Source: Lachnospiraceae bacterium (GTDB lineage: Bacteria > Bacillota > Clostridia > Lachnospirales > Lachnospiraceae). Taken from it: a stretch of DNA of 36,238 nt. A model generated the notes under the pieces. The model was not told the DNA's origin. It made no database searches and was given only the letters and a program-made list of their open reading frames with translations. Location: positions 1 through 36,238 of the forward strand of contig JAJQCQ010000007.1 of NCBI GenBank assembly GCA_021202635.1, read 5' to 3'. This document shows positions 7,836-16,961 of this stretch, one piece after another (the stretch's first letter is position 1; the number at the start of each line of letters is the position of its first letter). The position numbers and the translations under genes are program-made.

Positions 7836-9413
7836 ATGATACAGGTAAGCTTAAACAGACAATGTTTTCAATATGATGTTCATTCGCTGGTACGCGCCTT
7901 CTATCCGGGCGAGGAAGTGCGGGTAGACTGTGGTCAGAGCGCGGATGAAGGAAAAAAGAGTGACAGGGTGCCTGTGGCAGGATGCCGGCAGGAACCGGAT
8001 AAAAAGGATGCCGTTCGGCCGGATACGGAGCTGTTTTTTCTGAAAATCACATTTGTGCCGGAAGCGGCCGGCCGGTCGCAGATTCGGATGCTTCTCCTTG
8101 AAAATGCAGAGGAAAGGCTCTGCAGGGAGAGCTTCTGCTGTGAGGAAGACCGCCATGAGACGAAGAATGAGCTGAAACGGCTGCTTTATCAGCTGCTGTC
8201 CGGATATTCCGGAAAAACGCTGCCGTGGGGGAATCTGACAGGCATCCGCCCGACGAAAATCCCGATGGCGCTTTTGAATCAGGGATGGAAAAACAGCGCG
8301 ATCGCTGATTATATGCGGAAAACATACTACACGAGCAATGAAAAAACAGCGCTTGCCATCGCGATCGCGAACCGGGAGCGCTATTTGCTGGAAAAATTGT
8401 GTCTGAACCAGGAGGAAGATCGGACGCAGACGATTCCGGAGCCGCTGTGGAACGGCTATAGTCTTTATATTGGCATCCCGTTTTGTCCCAGTATTTGTCT
8501 TTACTGCTCCTTTAGCTCAAGTCCGATTGCTTTGTGGAAGAATCAGGTGGACGCCTATCTGGATACCCTCCTGTATGAGATGGAGCGGGTGTCGAAGCTG
8601 CTGCCGGGGCGCGGGCCGGATACGGTCTATATCGGCGGAGGGACGCCGACAACACTGGAGCCGGAGCAGCTGGACCGGCTTCTTTCAAAGGTGGAGAGCT
8701 GCTTTGATCTTGGCCGTACACAGGAATATACGGTAGAGGCCGGCCGGCCGGACAGTATTTCGCGGGAAAAGCTCTCGGTATTGAAGAAGCATGGCATCAC
8801 ACGGATTTCCATTAATCCACAGACGATGAATCAGGAGACGCTTGACTTTATAGGCAGGAAGCATACGGTAGAAGAGACAAGGGACGCCTTTTTCCTGGCA
8901 CGGGAGATGGGGTTTGACAATATTAATATGGATCTGATCGTCGGATTGCCCGGCGAGGGTGCTTCCGAAGTGGAACACACAATGCAGGTGCTTTCCGCGA
9001 TGGCTCCGGACAGCATTACGGTTCATTCCCTTGCGGTGAAGCGGGCTGCCAGACTGCGTCTGTTCCGCGAAGAGCACAGGGAGCTTACGTTTGAAAACAG
9101 CAGTGCGATTATGGATATGACGGCGGCTTATACGCGGGAGGCTGGTTTGCATCCCTATTATCTGTACCGGCAGAAGAATATGGCGGGTAATTTTGAAAAT
9201 GTCGGATACGCCAGGGAAGGCTGCGAGGGTTTATACAATATTCTGATCATGGAAGAAATCCAGACCATCCTGGCCCTTGGCGCGGGAGCCTCTACCAAAC
9301 TGGTGCTGCCTGGGAACCGGATTTCCCGGGTGGAAAATGTGAAGGATATCAAAAATTACATGGAGCGAATCGACGAAATGATAGAGAGAAAGAGGGCAGG
9401 GCTGTATGGGTGA
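7836..9413 (+). CDS. hemZ: Radical SAM coproporphyrinogen III oxidase-like protein HemZ
   Basis: A radical SAM enzyme of the oxygen-independent coproporphyrinogen dehydrogenase group. The 525-residue protein has an N-terminal region (about 1-190) typical of HemZ and not of HemN. The cluster motif PFCPSICLYCSF near residue 215-226 gives CX3CX2C for the 4Fe-4S centre. Downstream are YIGGGTPTTLEPEQL, TVEAGRPDSI and INMDLIVGLPGE, all standard for the family. The C-terminus overlaps the HD-GYP gene by 8 bases. HemZ proteins in anaerobes without full haem synthesis may act on other substrates. No other haem gene is in the window, so the porphyrin role is family-based. Confidence 0.9.
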   Translation: MIQVSLNRQCFQYDVHSLVRAFYPGEEVRVDCGQSADEGKKSDRVPVAGCRQEPDKKDAVRPDTELFFLKITFVPEAAGRSQIRMLLLENAEERLCRESFCCEEDRHETKNELKRLLYQLLSGYSGKTLPWGNLTGIRPTKIPMALLNQGWKNSAIADYMRKTYYTSNEKTALAIAIANRERYLLEKLCLNQEEDRTQTIPEPLWNGYSLYIGIPFCPSICLYCSFSSSPIALWKNQVDAYLDTLLYEMERVSKLLPGRGPDTVYIGGGTPTTLEPEQLDRLLSKVESCFDLGRTQEYTVEAGRPDSISREKLSVLKKHGITRISINPQTMNQETLDFIGRKHTVEETRDAFFLAREMGFDNINMDLIVGLPGEGASEVEHTMQVLSAMAPDSITVHSLAVKRAARLRLFREEHRELTFENSSAIMDMTAAYTREAGLHPYYLYRQKNMAGNFENVGYAREGCEGLYNILIMEEIQTILALGAGASTKLVLPGNRISRVENVKDIKNYMERIDEMIERKRAGLYG

Positions 9414-10089
9414 AAATGCGCCTCTTTACAAAAAAAAATATCCGATCATCCGCCCCAGTATTGTAAAGGAGTTGACGCATGCCTGTACGGTAAGCAATCT
9501 GGCTTTTCGAGTAGGGGAAGAGATGGGTCTGCTGCCGGAAGACTGCCATGATCTTGCTGTAGCCGGGTTCCTTCACGATATTGGCAAGCTGGAGCTGGCG
9601 CACTACGTGCGCGGACACGAGAACGAGACCCTTGTAATTGAGGAAATGCGCTATGTTCGCCGTCATTCAGTGATTGGTGCGGCGATTCTGGAAAAAATGG
9701 GGTATTCACGGACCGTGGTGGATATGGTTAAATACCACCATGAAAACTGTGACGGTACCGGGTATCCGATGAATCTGACAAGAGAGGATATTCCCATGGG
9801 TGCGCGGATCCTGCGTGTCTGTGATGTGTTTGCCGCGCTGACATCGGATCGTCCGTACCGCCGGGCCTTTGACGTAGATACGGCGGTAGAGATGATGATC
9901 GAGGAATCGAAGGATTATGATATCGGTGTGTTTCTGGCTTTTTTGCGTGTCGTCCATAAGCCGGGGCTGGAGGAGCTGCTTGACACAGAGGCTCTGGAGG
10001 CAAAGCTGGAAGAATGGCTGGCTGCGGGGAGCCTGGAGAAGCGCATGGCGTGGCCGGAAACGGAGAGCAGCCGGAATTTTGACATATGA
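9406..10089 (+). CDS. Stand-alone HD-GYP domain phosphohydrolase
   Basis: HD-GYP proteins hydrolyse cyclic di-GMP or related signal nucleotides. The 227-residue product is almost only the domain. It has FLHDIGKLEL near residue 54-63, HSVIGAAILEKMGYS, then HHENCDGTGYP near 110-120, which is the HD-GYP signature itself, and RILRVCDVFAALTSDRPYR. Metal-binding His and Asp residues are present. There is no REC, GAF or membrane sensor region. The start overlaps hemZ by 8 bases, implying translational coupling, and hisS begins 25 bases downstream. Its embedding between hemZ and hisS beside a Rel gene is notable. Activity on c-di-GMP, rather than another nucleotide, is inference. Confidence 0.85.
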   Translation: MGENAPLYKKKYPIIRPSIVKELTHACTVSNLAFRVGEEMGLLPEDCHDLAVAGFLHDIGKLELAHYVRGHENETLVIEEMRYVRRHSVIGAAILEKMGYSRTVVDMVKYHHENCDGTGYPMNLTREDIPMGARILRVCDVFAALTSDRPYRRAFDVDTAVEMMIEESKDYDIGVFLAFLRVVHKPGLEELLDTEALEAKLEEWLAAGSLEKRMAWPETESSRNFDI

Positions 10090-10113
10090 AATGGTGGTAA
10101 GGAGGATTTTGAC

Positions 10114-11364
10114 ATGATTACACAGGCACCGAGGGGCGTACAGGACTGGTATGGAGAGGATATGCGCAGGCGCGCTTATGTGGAAAAGCTTGCGCGGGAG
10201 ACGGCACGTACGTATCATATGAGTGAGATTATTACGCCGATTTTTGAACACACAGAGCTTTTTCAGCGCGGTGTGGGTGATACGACGGATGTCGTGCAAA
10301 AAGAGATGTACACGTTTCAGGATAAGGGGAAACGCAGTATTACATTGAAGCCGGAAGGCACGGCAGGTGTGATGCGTGCGTATCTGGAGCACAGCCTCTA
10401 TGCCAATGCGGCGCCGACGAAGCTGTTTTATGTGACACCGGCGTTTCGCTATGAAAAGCCGCAGAAGGGCAGGCTCCGCCAGCATCACCAGTTTGGTGTG
10501 GAAATCGTTGGTTCAGAGAGCCCGCTTGTGGAGATGGAGCTGATCACCTTTGTGACGGAGCTGCTTGGCAAGCTTGGTCTGCGCGACGTGAAGCTTCACG
10601 TCAACAGCATCGGCTGCGCGAATTGCCGGAAGGCTTACAATGACGCGCTGCTCTCTTATCTGAAAAAGTATGAGACTCAGCTCTGTCCAACCTGCCGCGA
10701 ACGCATGGAGAAAAATCCGCTGCGGGTATTGGACTGCAAGGTAGATACCTGTAAGGCAATTGTCGCGGATGCCCCCCGCACCATTCAGTACCTGGATGAC
10801 GCGTGCAGGGAGCATTTTGAGGAATTACAGTCTCTGCTGGATGAGCTTTCGATTCCTTATGAAATCGACACCGGGATTGTCCGCGGCCTGGATTATTACA
10901 CAAAGACGGTGTTTGAGTTTGTGAACGCGGATGGCTTTACGCTCTGCGGCGGCGGCAGATACGATGGACTGATTCATGAGCTGGATGAAAAACAGGATAT
11001 CCCATCGGCCGGATTTGGTATGGGAATTGAACGCATCCTGTATTTTATGGAGAATGAGGGCGTCTGCTTTCCGGAAGAGGAGCCGGTGGATCTTTATGTC
11101 GGGATTCTTGGAAAAGAAGCGCGTCCCCGCGCATATCAGCTGGTGAGCGATCTGCGAAAGAAGGGACTGATCGTTGAGACGGATTACATGGACCGCAGTG
11201 TAAAGGCGCAGATGAAGTACGCGAATAAGCTGGGTGTCTTAAATACGGTCATTATCGGTTCGCAGGAGCTTTCGGAAAATTGCGCGAAATTGAAAAATAT
11301 GGCTACCGGTGAACAGACGGAGGTCGCACTGGATCAGATTGCGGAATTTCTGTCCGCGAAATAG
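10114..11364 (+). CDS. hisS: Histidyl-tRNA synthetase
   Basis: A class II aminoacyl-tRNA synthetase charging tRNA-His. The start at 10114 follows GTAAGGAGGATTTTGAC. The 416-residue length is normal. It begins with the characteristic [12 protein letters not shown]. It carries motif 2 ([16 protein letters not shown] and [11 protein letters not shown]), the histidine-specific signatures [13 protein letters not shown] and CGGGRYDGL, motif 3 ([10 protein letters not shown]), and a C-terminal anticodon-binding domain from about residue 325. It is the last gene of the plus-strand block. In many Clostridia aspS comes next, but here the next gene is convergent and only 23 bases away. Confidence 0.96.
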   Translation: MITQAPRGVQDWYGEDMRRRAYVEKLARETARTYHMSEIITPIFEHTELFQRGVGDTTDVVQKEMYTFQDKGKRSITLKPEGTAGVMRAYLEHSLYANAAPTKLFYVTPAFRYEKPQKGRLRQHHQFGVEIVGSESPLVEMELITFVTELLGKLGLRDVKLHVNSIGCANCRKAYNDALLSYLKKYETQLCPTCRERMEKNPLRVLDCKVDTCKAIVADAPRTIQYLDDACREHFEELQSLLDELSIPYEIDTGIVRGLDYYTKTVFEFVNADGFTLCGGGRYDGLIHELDEKQDIPSAGFGMGIERILYFMENEGVCFPEEEPVDLYVGILGKEARPRAYQLVSDLRKKGLIVETDYMDRSVKAQMKYANKLGVLNTVIIGSQELSENCAKLKNMATGEQTEVALDQIAEFLSAK

Positions 11365-11387
11365 ACCGGGTGGCAGCTGAAAGCCTT

Positions 11388-12710
11388 TTATTCCGATGGG
11401 GATACCTCCTGGGCATCTTCTCCTGAGGAAGAGAAGGCTTCGATCGCCGCGGTCATCCCGCCCATAAGGGCGTCCGTGAATTCGCTGTCAAAATAGACCT
11501 CCCAGGTGGAACCATTGTTGGAAAACGTAAGGGTAACGTCAGTGGATGTGGTGGCTGTGTTTTCCTGCAAAGCCTCCAGAAGCATCCGGGAGGTTTCATT
11601 GGAAAAGACGACAGAGTTGTCCCGGATGGACTGCGTCGTTCCGGCGTAGGCCAGGAGCGCTTCTTTATACACTTCCAGTACACTGGTCATATCAACACTT
11701 GTGACACGGATCACTGCTTCGGCAGAGGATCCGTTTTCTGTACATCGGAGAATTTCACAGTCAAACGCATCAGTCAGCTGCCGAATATATGCCTCATCAA
11801 TCAAAGAGTAGTACTCCGTGTTGTAGGTGGCAAAAATATCTTCCACTTCGAGATAATCCATCCATTCATCTGCGGACAGCTCGCGCAGCGCTTCCAGGTG
11901 GATTTCAAGAACTTCAGAGGCGCTTAAGATATAGGGATCATTCATATAAGTGATAAATCCGCCGACCAGCTCATCCTCCAGATCAGAGTCTGATAGAATC
12001 GTCCAGATATCATCTGTTTTCTGAAGATGAAAATAGGCGGTGGTGACAGCTGTGTCATAAGTGTTGGCAGCGAGCGTATCACGCAGGAGACAATAGTAAT
12101 CGTTTGTAGTTGATTCTGTGTTATCTTCCGGATATATTTCGACCGATTGTTTTAAAATTTCCGTGCAGAGATCACGGGCAAGGGCTTTTGCGTCTATATT
12201 GGTGATCTGGACGGCAACGGTAGCGTCGTCGCCATTAATGGTTTCCTCTTGAATGCGGTACGAAAAATCCTGAAAGAAGAGACTGACCGCTTCTGCGGCG
12301 TCTGAGCCGATTTCGCCGGAGGCCAGGTTCGAATTGATCAGATTTTCATAGGAGATAAAGGAGGCAATGGTATCCTCATCCAGCTCTCGGATCTGTTCCA
12401 GCTCTTGCAGAACGGCCTGAGAAGGACGTTCCATCTCCTTCCTGTTCCACTGATAGAGGAGACCGACAAACAGAAGCTGCACTGCCAGAATTGCAGGGAT
12501 CCCGATGGAGAAACGCCGCTTTTTGGTCTTATGATGGAAGAGGTACATACCCATCAGGATGCCGACACTGCCGAAAATAAGCGCAATGAGAAAAAGCGTT
12601 CGCTCCGGAATCCGCTTTTTTCTCCGCCGGGCCTTCAGCTTGTCCAGTCCCATAACCAGCAGCCCGATGATATTTATGAGAATGGTGTATGTAATCAAAA
12701 AAACCTTCAT
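11388..12710 (-). CDS. DUF1294 membrane domain fused to a large extracytoplasmic region
   Basis: The first roughly 75 residues match the DUF1294 pattern: a membrane helix (ITYTILINIIGLLVMG), then a basic RRRKKRIPERTL turn, a second helix, and MYLFHHKTKKRRF. A third helix follows (about 66-88). The remaining roughly 345 residues are acidic, predicted to lie outside the membrane, and resemble no domain I can name with confidence. They hold at least two similar alpha/beta stretches ending in VTNIDAKALARDLCTEIL and VTSVDMTSVLEVYKEALL, suggesting an internal duplication. The ATG at 12710 has AGAGGTG upstream; a TTG at 12725 is less likely. DUF1294 proteins are normally under about 150 residues, so the length is unusual. 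Function unknown. Confidence 0.8.
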   Translation of the reverse strand: MKVFLITYTILINIIGLLVMGLDKLKARRRKKRIPERTLFLIALIFGSVGILMGMYLFHHKTKKRRFSIGIPAILAVQLLFVGLLYQWNRKEMERPSQAVLQELEQIRELDEDTIASFISYENLINSNLASGEIGSDAAEAVSLFFQDFSYRIQEETINGDDATVAVQITNIDAKALARDLCTEILKQSVEIYPEDNTESTTNDYYCLLRDTLAANTYDTAVTTAYFHLQKTDDIWTILSDSDLEDELVGGFITYMNDPYILSASEVLEIHLEALRELSADEWMDYLEVEDIFATYNTEYYSLIDEAYIRQLTDAFDCEILRCTENGSSAEAVIRVTSVDMTSVLEVYKEALLAYAGTTQSIRDNSVVFSNETSRMLLEALQENTATTSTDVTLTFSNNGSTWEVYFDSEFTDALMGGMTAAIEAFSSSGEDAQEVSPSE

Positions 12711-12745
12711 TTTCACCTCTGACAATAAGTACCTTTGATGGAAAG

Positions 12746-12774
12746 ATTTTACACGAAATGATTGTATTTGTCAA
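12746..12774 (-). promoter_or_regulatory. Sigma-A-type promoter for the DUF1294-fusion gene
   Basis: Read on the minus strand, TTGACA (12769-12774) and TAAAAT (12746-12751) are 17 bases apart, about 35 bases upstream of the ATG. This is one of the best consensus promoters in the window. Confidence 0.65.
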
Positions 12775-13018
12775 ACTCTACTTTGAATAATTTTCAAATT
12801 CAAATCGTATCTGACATAATTCGATAAAAATCGCCCGGTTTCGCGCACAAAGTGAACAACTGATTTGCCTTTTAAATGGAAAACAAACAAAGCTTCGGAA
12901 ACAATGTGATTTCGCAAAAAGTTTGGCTTCTGTGTTTTTATGACGGGACCGGCATTACAGAAAATGTATTTCTGAAAAAAAACGGTGAAAGAGCATGGAA
13001 AAAACAGGGCGAACGGTC
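12775..13018. other. AT-rich intergenic stretch between divergent promoters
   Basis: This 244-base stretch lies between the minus-strand promoter and the glyA promoter. It is A/T-rich with several TTTGAAT/AATTTTC tracts. I see no riboswitch, tRNA or convincing gene in it. A 48-codon frame at 12876-13022 lacks a ribosome binding site. Confidence 0.4.
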
Positions 13019-13047
13019 TTGACTTTTATTGGAAAGCAAAGTAAGAT
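13019..13047 (+). promoter_or_regulatory. Sigma-A-type promoter for glyA
   Basis: TTGACT at 13019-13024 and TAAGAT at 13042-13047 are 17 bases apart, leaving a leader of about 75 bases with no evident terminator. Confidence 0.6.
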
Positions 13048-13129
13048 ATGCGAAGTGTGTAAATAAGAAGACTGTTGGGAAGGTCGAACAGTTTCGAAGG
13101 CTACGATAAAACAGTAAGGAGAAAATATT

Positions 13130-14371
13130 ATGTATTCACTGGATGAAGTGCGACGCGTGGACAGCGAGATCGCAGATGCGATTGTCGCGGAGCAGGAGAG
13201 GCAGAACAGCCACATTGAACTGATCGCATCGGAAAACTGGGTTTCCAAAGCTGTGATGGCGGCAATGGGAAGTCCCCTGACGAATAAATATGCGGAAGGC
13301 TACCCGGGGAAGCGCTATTATGGCGGCTGTGAATGTGTAGACGTCGTGGAGAACCTTGCGAGAGAGCGGGCCATGGAGCTGTTTGGATGTACTTATGCAA
13401 ATGTACAGCCGCATTCCGGGGCGCAGGCGAATATGGCAGTGTTCTTTGCGTTGCTGAAGCCTGGCGACAAGGTGATGGGTATGAATCTCTCCCAGGGCGG
13501 TCATCTTTCGCATGGAAGTCCTGCGAATTTTTCCGGAGCTTATTTTGACGTTACACCTTATGGCGTCAATGACGACGGTTTTATCGACTATGACGAGGTG
13601 CGGCGGATTGCGCTGGAATGCTGCCCGAAGATGATCGTGGCCGGAGCGAGCGCTTATGCGCGCACGATTGATTTTAAGCGTTTTCGCGAGATCGCAGACG
13701 AGGTGGGGGCGTATCTGATGGTAGATATCGCGCACATTGCGGGTCTGGTGGCTGCTGGGATCCATCCAAGCCCGATTCCCTATGCGCATGTGACTACAAC
13801 GACGACACATAAGACTCTGCGCGGACCGCGTGGAGGCCTGATCCTGTCAGACGCGGAGTTCGCGAAGAAAGCGAATTTTAATAAAGCGGTATTTCCGGGA
13901 ACACAGGGAGGACCGCTGATGCATGTGATCGCGGCAAAGGCTGTGTGCTTCAAAGAGGCGCTTCAGCCGGAGTTCAGGACCTACCAGGAAAATGTCGCAA
14001 AGAATGCGAAGGCACTCTGCGCCGGTTTGATGAACCGTGGAGTGCGGATTGTATCCGGCGGCACAGACAATCATCTGATGCTGGTAGACCTGACCAGTGT
14101 AGGCAAGACTGGCAAGGAGGTTGAGCATCTGCTGGATTCGGTAAATATTACCTGCAATAAGAACACGATTCCGAATGACCCGCAGTCCGCTTTCGTGACC
14201 AGCGGTGTGCGTCTGGGAACGCCGGCAGTTACCTCGCGCGGTATGAATGAGGCAGATATGGATACGATTGCGGAAGCGATTGCGTGCGTAGTGAAGAGTG
14301 AGCCGGGATGTGAGGAGAAGGCCAGAGCGCTGGTGAAAGGGCTTACAGACCGCTATCCGCTGATCGGATGA
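13130..14371 (+). CDS. glyA: Serine hydroxymethyltransferase
   Basis: A PLP enzyme that converts serine and tetrahydrofolate to glycine and methylene-tetrahydrofolate, the main entry to one-carbon units. The start at 13130 has AGTAAGGAGAAAAT upstream. The 413-residue size is standard. Recognisable segments are [67 protein letters not shown], and [14 protein letters not shown], whose Lys (about residue 228) binds PLP. It has its own promoter and terminator and looks monocistronic. The assignment is firm. Confidence 0.97.
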   Translation: MYSLDEVRRVDSEIADAIVAEQERQNSHIELIASENWVSKAVMAAMGSPLTNKYAEGYPGKRYYGGCECVDVVENLARERAMELFGCTYANVQPHSGAQANMAVFFALLKPGDKVMGMNLSQGGHLSHGSPANFSGAYFDVTPYGVNDDGFIDYDEVRRIALECCPKMIVAGASAYARTIDFKRFREIADEVGAYLMVDIAHIAGLVAAGIHPSPIPYAHVTTTTTHKTLRGPRGGLILSDAEFAKKANFNKAVFPGTQGGPLMHVIAAKAVCFKEALQPEFRTYQENVAKNAKALCAGLMNRGVRIVSGGTDNHLMLVDLTSVGKTGKEVEHLLDSVNITCNKNTIPNDPQSAFVTSGVRLGTPAVTSRGMNEADMDTIAEAIACVVKSEPGCEEKARALVKGLTDRYPLIG

Positions 14372-14451
14372 TCTGACTGCCAGGAAGCCTGCTGATTCGT
14401 AATGTGTCTTAGTACAATAGAAGTTTTGCTGTTCGAATCATTTCATGTTTC

Positions 14452-14502
14452 AGGAAGAATTCCGGTTCGCCGATTGGCTGAGGGAGTTCTTCCTTTCTTT
14501 TT
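14452..14502 (+). terminator. Intrinsic terminator of glyA
   Basis: AGGAAGAA (14452-14459) pairs perfectly with TTCTTCCT (14487-14494), with further pairing inside, and is followed by a T-rich tail. Confidence 0.75.
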
Positions 14503-14712
14503 GCTTCTGCGGTCTGCTGTTCTGAATCGTTATTTTTTGTTAAGTTCAGAAATACTTAAGAAAAATGGTGGAACATTTGGCTGTGGGTGTGTTATATTGT
14601 AAACGACACGCAACCGCGGCAGGCCGCAGTGTGCTCTGGCGGTGCAAAACAGACAGGTTATTTCGTAACAGATCCTTAGTAACCATACAGAAAGTTGAAG
14701 GGAAGACAGTTT
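14503..14712 (+). promoter_or_regulatory. Leader region of the exporter operon with a possible promoter
   Basis: A CTGTTCTGAAT repeat end (about 14515-14526) and a small TTAAGT/ACTTAA inverted repeat (about 14539-14560) precede a possible promoter: TGGAAC at 14569-14574, 18 bases, TATATT at 14593-14598. The -35 box is weak. About 110 bases of leader follow. I see no gene in this stretch. Confidence 0.4.
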
Positions 14713-16125
14713 ATGAAAAAAGCAGTGATTACGATCCTGATACTGGCCCTGCTTGGCGGCGGGGGTTATGGTGCGTATTATTATTTTTATTTAGGAGGTT
14801 CTGCGTCGACGGAACGCGTATCCTCCTCCAGCGAGGACGCTGTGTATGTGGAGAAGGTATCGGTTATCACAGGCTATGGTTCCGGTACAGGAGTGGTCGA
14901 TCGCTACAGCGGTGAGGTGGAAGCGCAGGCGACTCTGGAGATTAAGCTGGACTCGAACCGCACGGTGGATGAGTGTTATGTAGAGGTCGGCGACGTGGTT
15001 GAGGAAGGGCAGGCGCTTTTTTCTTATGAAACGCAGGAGGAAGAGGATCAGATTGCCCAGAACGAGATTGATATAGAGAAGCAGCAGATGGAGATTCAGT
15101 CCTATGAAGCGCAGATCACGTCCTATGAAAAACTGATTGCGACCTATAAGGATGAGGATGATATCCTGGAGGCGAATCTGCAGATTCAGTCCTTCCAGAA
15201 TTCAATCCGTTCTCTGGAATATGAAATCCAGTCCCTGCAGGTAGAAAATGAGAGTCTGCAGGAGACGATTGATGGGGCGGTTGTGACGGCGGACATGGGA
15301 GGCATTGTCCAGAAGATTTCTGATACGGAGGATGAATCCGATTCCTATTATTCCAGCTCGGATAGCTCCGTGTATATTACGATTCTGGCGGAAGGAGACT
15401 ATCGGATCAAGGGCACGATCAATGAGCTGAATTATTATGATATTTATGAGGGAATCTCTGTGATCGTTTATTCCCGCGTAGACGCTTCTCAGACCTGGAC
15501 GGGTGAGATTACAGACATCAGCACGGAGCAGGATGAGGAGGATTCTGACAGCTATTATTATTACTCGAGTTCTTCGTCAGATACTTCTACCTATAGCTTT
15601 TATATTGATCTGGACAGCTCGGAGGGACTGCTCCTCGGACAGCATGTTTATATCGAAGTGGATTCCGGACAGTCAGAGGAGAAAAACGGCATGTGGCTGG
15701 AGGAATTTTATATTATCCAGGAGGGCGACAGCGCGTACGTATGGCTGGCGAATACATCCAATCTCATTGAAAAGCACGAGATCACGCTTGGTGAGTACGA
15801 CGAAGAGCTGGCAGAGTATGAGATCCTTGACGGGCTGGAGGCGGACGATTATATTGCATTCCCGTACGATGGAATTTCGGAGGGAGATCCGGTGATTTAT
15901 TCAGATATTGCGGTCGTCAGTGAAGTGGATGACAGCGCGGATCTGGATGATGAGGAAGAGTATTATGACGCGGATGCGGATGAGGAAGAAGTGGACCCGG
16001 ATGTTTATTATGATGTAGACGAAGGGATTTATTATTCGATTGAGGAAGATGATGATGTCTTCTATGAAGAGGATGATGACGAGGAGTATGAGGATTCCTT
16101 TGCTGTGATTGAGGAAGAAGAGTAA
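14713..16125 (+). CDS. HlyD/MacA-type efflux adaptor with an acidic C-terminal tail
   Basis: The periplasmic-adaptor-like (membrane fusion) subunit of a MacAB-type exporter, anchored by one N-terminal helix (about residues 4-25). A barrel-sandwich half follows (EVEAQATLEIKLDSNR ... VEVGDVVEEGQALFSYET), then a coiled-coil hairpin of about 75 residues rich in Gln and Glu. The second half (GAVVTADMGGIVQKIS) and a beta-barrel domain with Ser/Tyr-rich loops come next. The last roughly 75 residues are almost only Asp, Glu and Tyr, with hardly a basic residue, which is unusual. The ATG at 14713 is chosen over a TTG at 14695 because it starts a normal signal anchor. It is the first gene of the exporter operon. 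Confidence 0.85.
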   Translation: MKKAVITILILALLGGGGYGAYYYFYLGGSASTERVSSSSEDAVYVEKVSVITGYGSGTGVVDRYSGEVEAQATLEIKLDSNRTVDECYVEVGDVVEEGQALFSYETQEEEDQIAQNEIDIEKQQMEIQSYEAQITSYEKLIATYKDEDDILEANLQIQSFQNSIRSLEYEIQSLQVENESLQETIDGAVVTADMGGIVQKISDTEDESDSYYSSSDSSVYITILAEGDYRIKGTINELNYYDIYEGISVIVYSRVDASQTWTGEITDISTEQDEEDSDSYYYYSSSSSDTSTYSFYIDLDSSEGLLLGQHVYIEVDSGQSEEKNGMWLEEFYIIQEGDSAYVWLANTSNLIEKHEITLGEYDEELAEYEILDGLEADDYIAFPYDGISEGDPVIYSDIAVVSEVDDSADLDDEEEYYDADADEEEVDPDVYYDVDEGIYYSIEEDDDVFYEEDDDEEYEDSFAVIEEEE

Positions 16126-16132
16126 GGGTGTG

Positions 16133-16194
16133 GTGACTGGTCACACCTGTAGTGGTTAAGGTAAGGTAAATCTGGTCAGGGTGTGACCTGTAAC
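16133..16194. repeat. 62-bp interspersed repeat, copy A
   Basis: The left end GGTCACAC (16139-16146) and right end GTGTGACC (16181-16188) are a perfect inverted pair. Extending to 14 bases, 12 match. The unit has the same length as the copy at 32465-32526 and shares GTAGTGGTT and TAAGGTAAAT in its loop. It lies in the 137-base gap between the first adaptor and the ATPase. Confidence 0.75.
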
Positions 16195-16262
16195 GGGAAC
16201 GGTTCCGTACCTTCGCAGCTACGGGGGAAAAACCCATTTGTAGGAAAGGATATTCTTCTATT

Positions 16263-16961
16263 ATGATACTGAGACTGGAACATATTTATAAAGATTATAT
16301 TCTCGGAAAAATGAAGGTTCCCGCTCTGAAGGATGTCAGCCTGGAGGTGGAGGAGGGGGAATACCTGGCGGTTATGGGGCCGTCCGGCTCCGGAAAATCC
16401 ACACTGATGAATATCATAGGCTGCCTGGACCGGCCAACCTCTGGCAGCTATGAGCTGGCAGGTCAGAATGTCATGGGACTGAGTGATTCGCAGCTGGCGG
16501 ATCTGCGTCTGAAGGAGCTTGGTTTTGTATTTCAGAATTTTCAGCTGCTTCCCCGTATGACGGCTCTGGATAATGTAGCACTGCCGCTGGTATATGCGGG
16601 CGTGCGCAAGAAAGTCCGCAAACAGAGGGCGAAAGAAGCTCTGGTACGGGTAGGACTGGAAGAGAGAATCAGTTTTAAGCCGACGCAGCTCTCGGGCGGA
16701 CAGAAGCAGAGGGTAGCGATTGCGCGGGCCATGGTGAATCAGCCGACGATTTTGCTGGCGGATGAGCCGACCGGAGCGCTGGATTCCAAATCCGGGCTGC
16801 AGATCATGGATCTGTTTGCGCAGCTGAACCAGGAGGGCGTGACGGTCATTATGATTACACATGACAGTAAGATTGCGGGGCACGCGAAGCGGATTGTGGA
16901 CATTTTTGACGGGGAGCTGAGAGCGCACGAGAACCCGGCACAGGAGGTGGCAGTTTTTTGA
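16263..16961 (+). CDS. ABC transporter ATPase, MacB/LolD type
   Basis: The nucleotide-binding subunit that powers the adjacent MacB/FtsX permease. The ATG at 16263 follows GGAAAGGATATTCTTCT. The 232-residue product has Walker A GPSGSGKST (about 39-47), the Q-loop region FVFQNFQLLPRMTALDNV typical of the LolD/MacB class, signature LSGGQKQRVAIARA (about 143), Walker B ILLADEPTGALD (about 160) and switch His in VIMITHD. All catalytic residues are present. Its stop overlaps the start of the next adaptor by four bases, showing translational coupling. Substrate unknown; members export peptides, lantibiotics, macrolides or lipoproteins. Confidence 0.95.
   Translation: MILRLEHIYKDYILGKMKVPALKDVSLEVEEGEYLAVMGPSGSGKSTLMNIIGCLDRPTSGSYELAGQNVMGLSDSQLADLRLKELGFVFQNFQLLPRMTALDNVALPLVYAGVRKKVRKQRAKEALVRVGLEERISFKPTQLSGGQKQRVAIARAMVNQPTILLADEPTGALDSKSGLQIMDLFAQLNQEGVTVIMITHDSKIAGHAKRIVDIFDGELRAHENPAQEVAVF

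Noticed and set aside
12876-13022. 48-codon plus-strand frame between the divergent promoters
   Set aside because: No ribosome binding site upstream, no recognisable composition, and the stop overlaps the glyA -35 box.
14429-14440. GTTCGAATC resembling a tRNA T-loop
   Set aside because: No acceptor, D or anticodon arms can be built around it.
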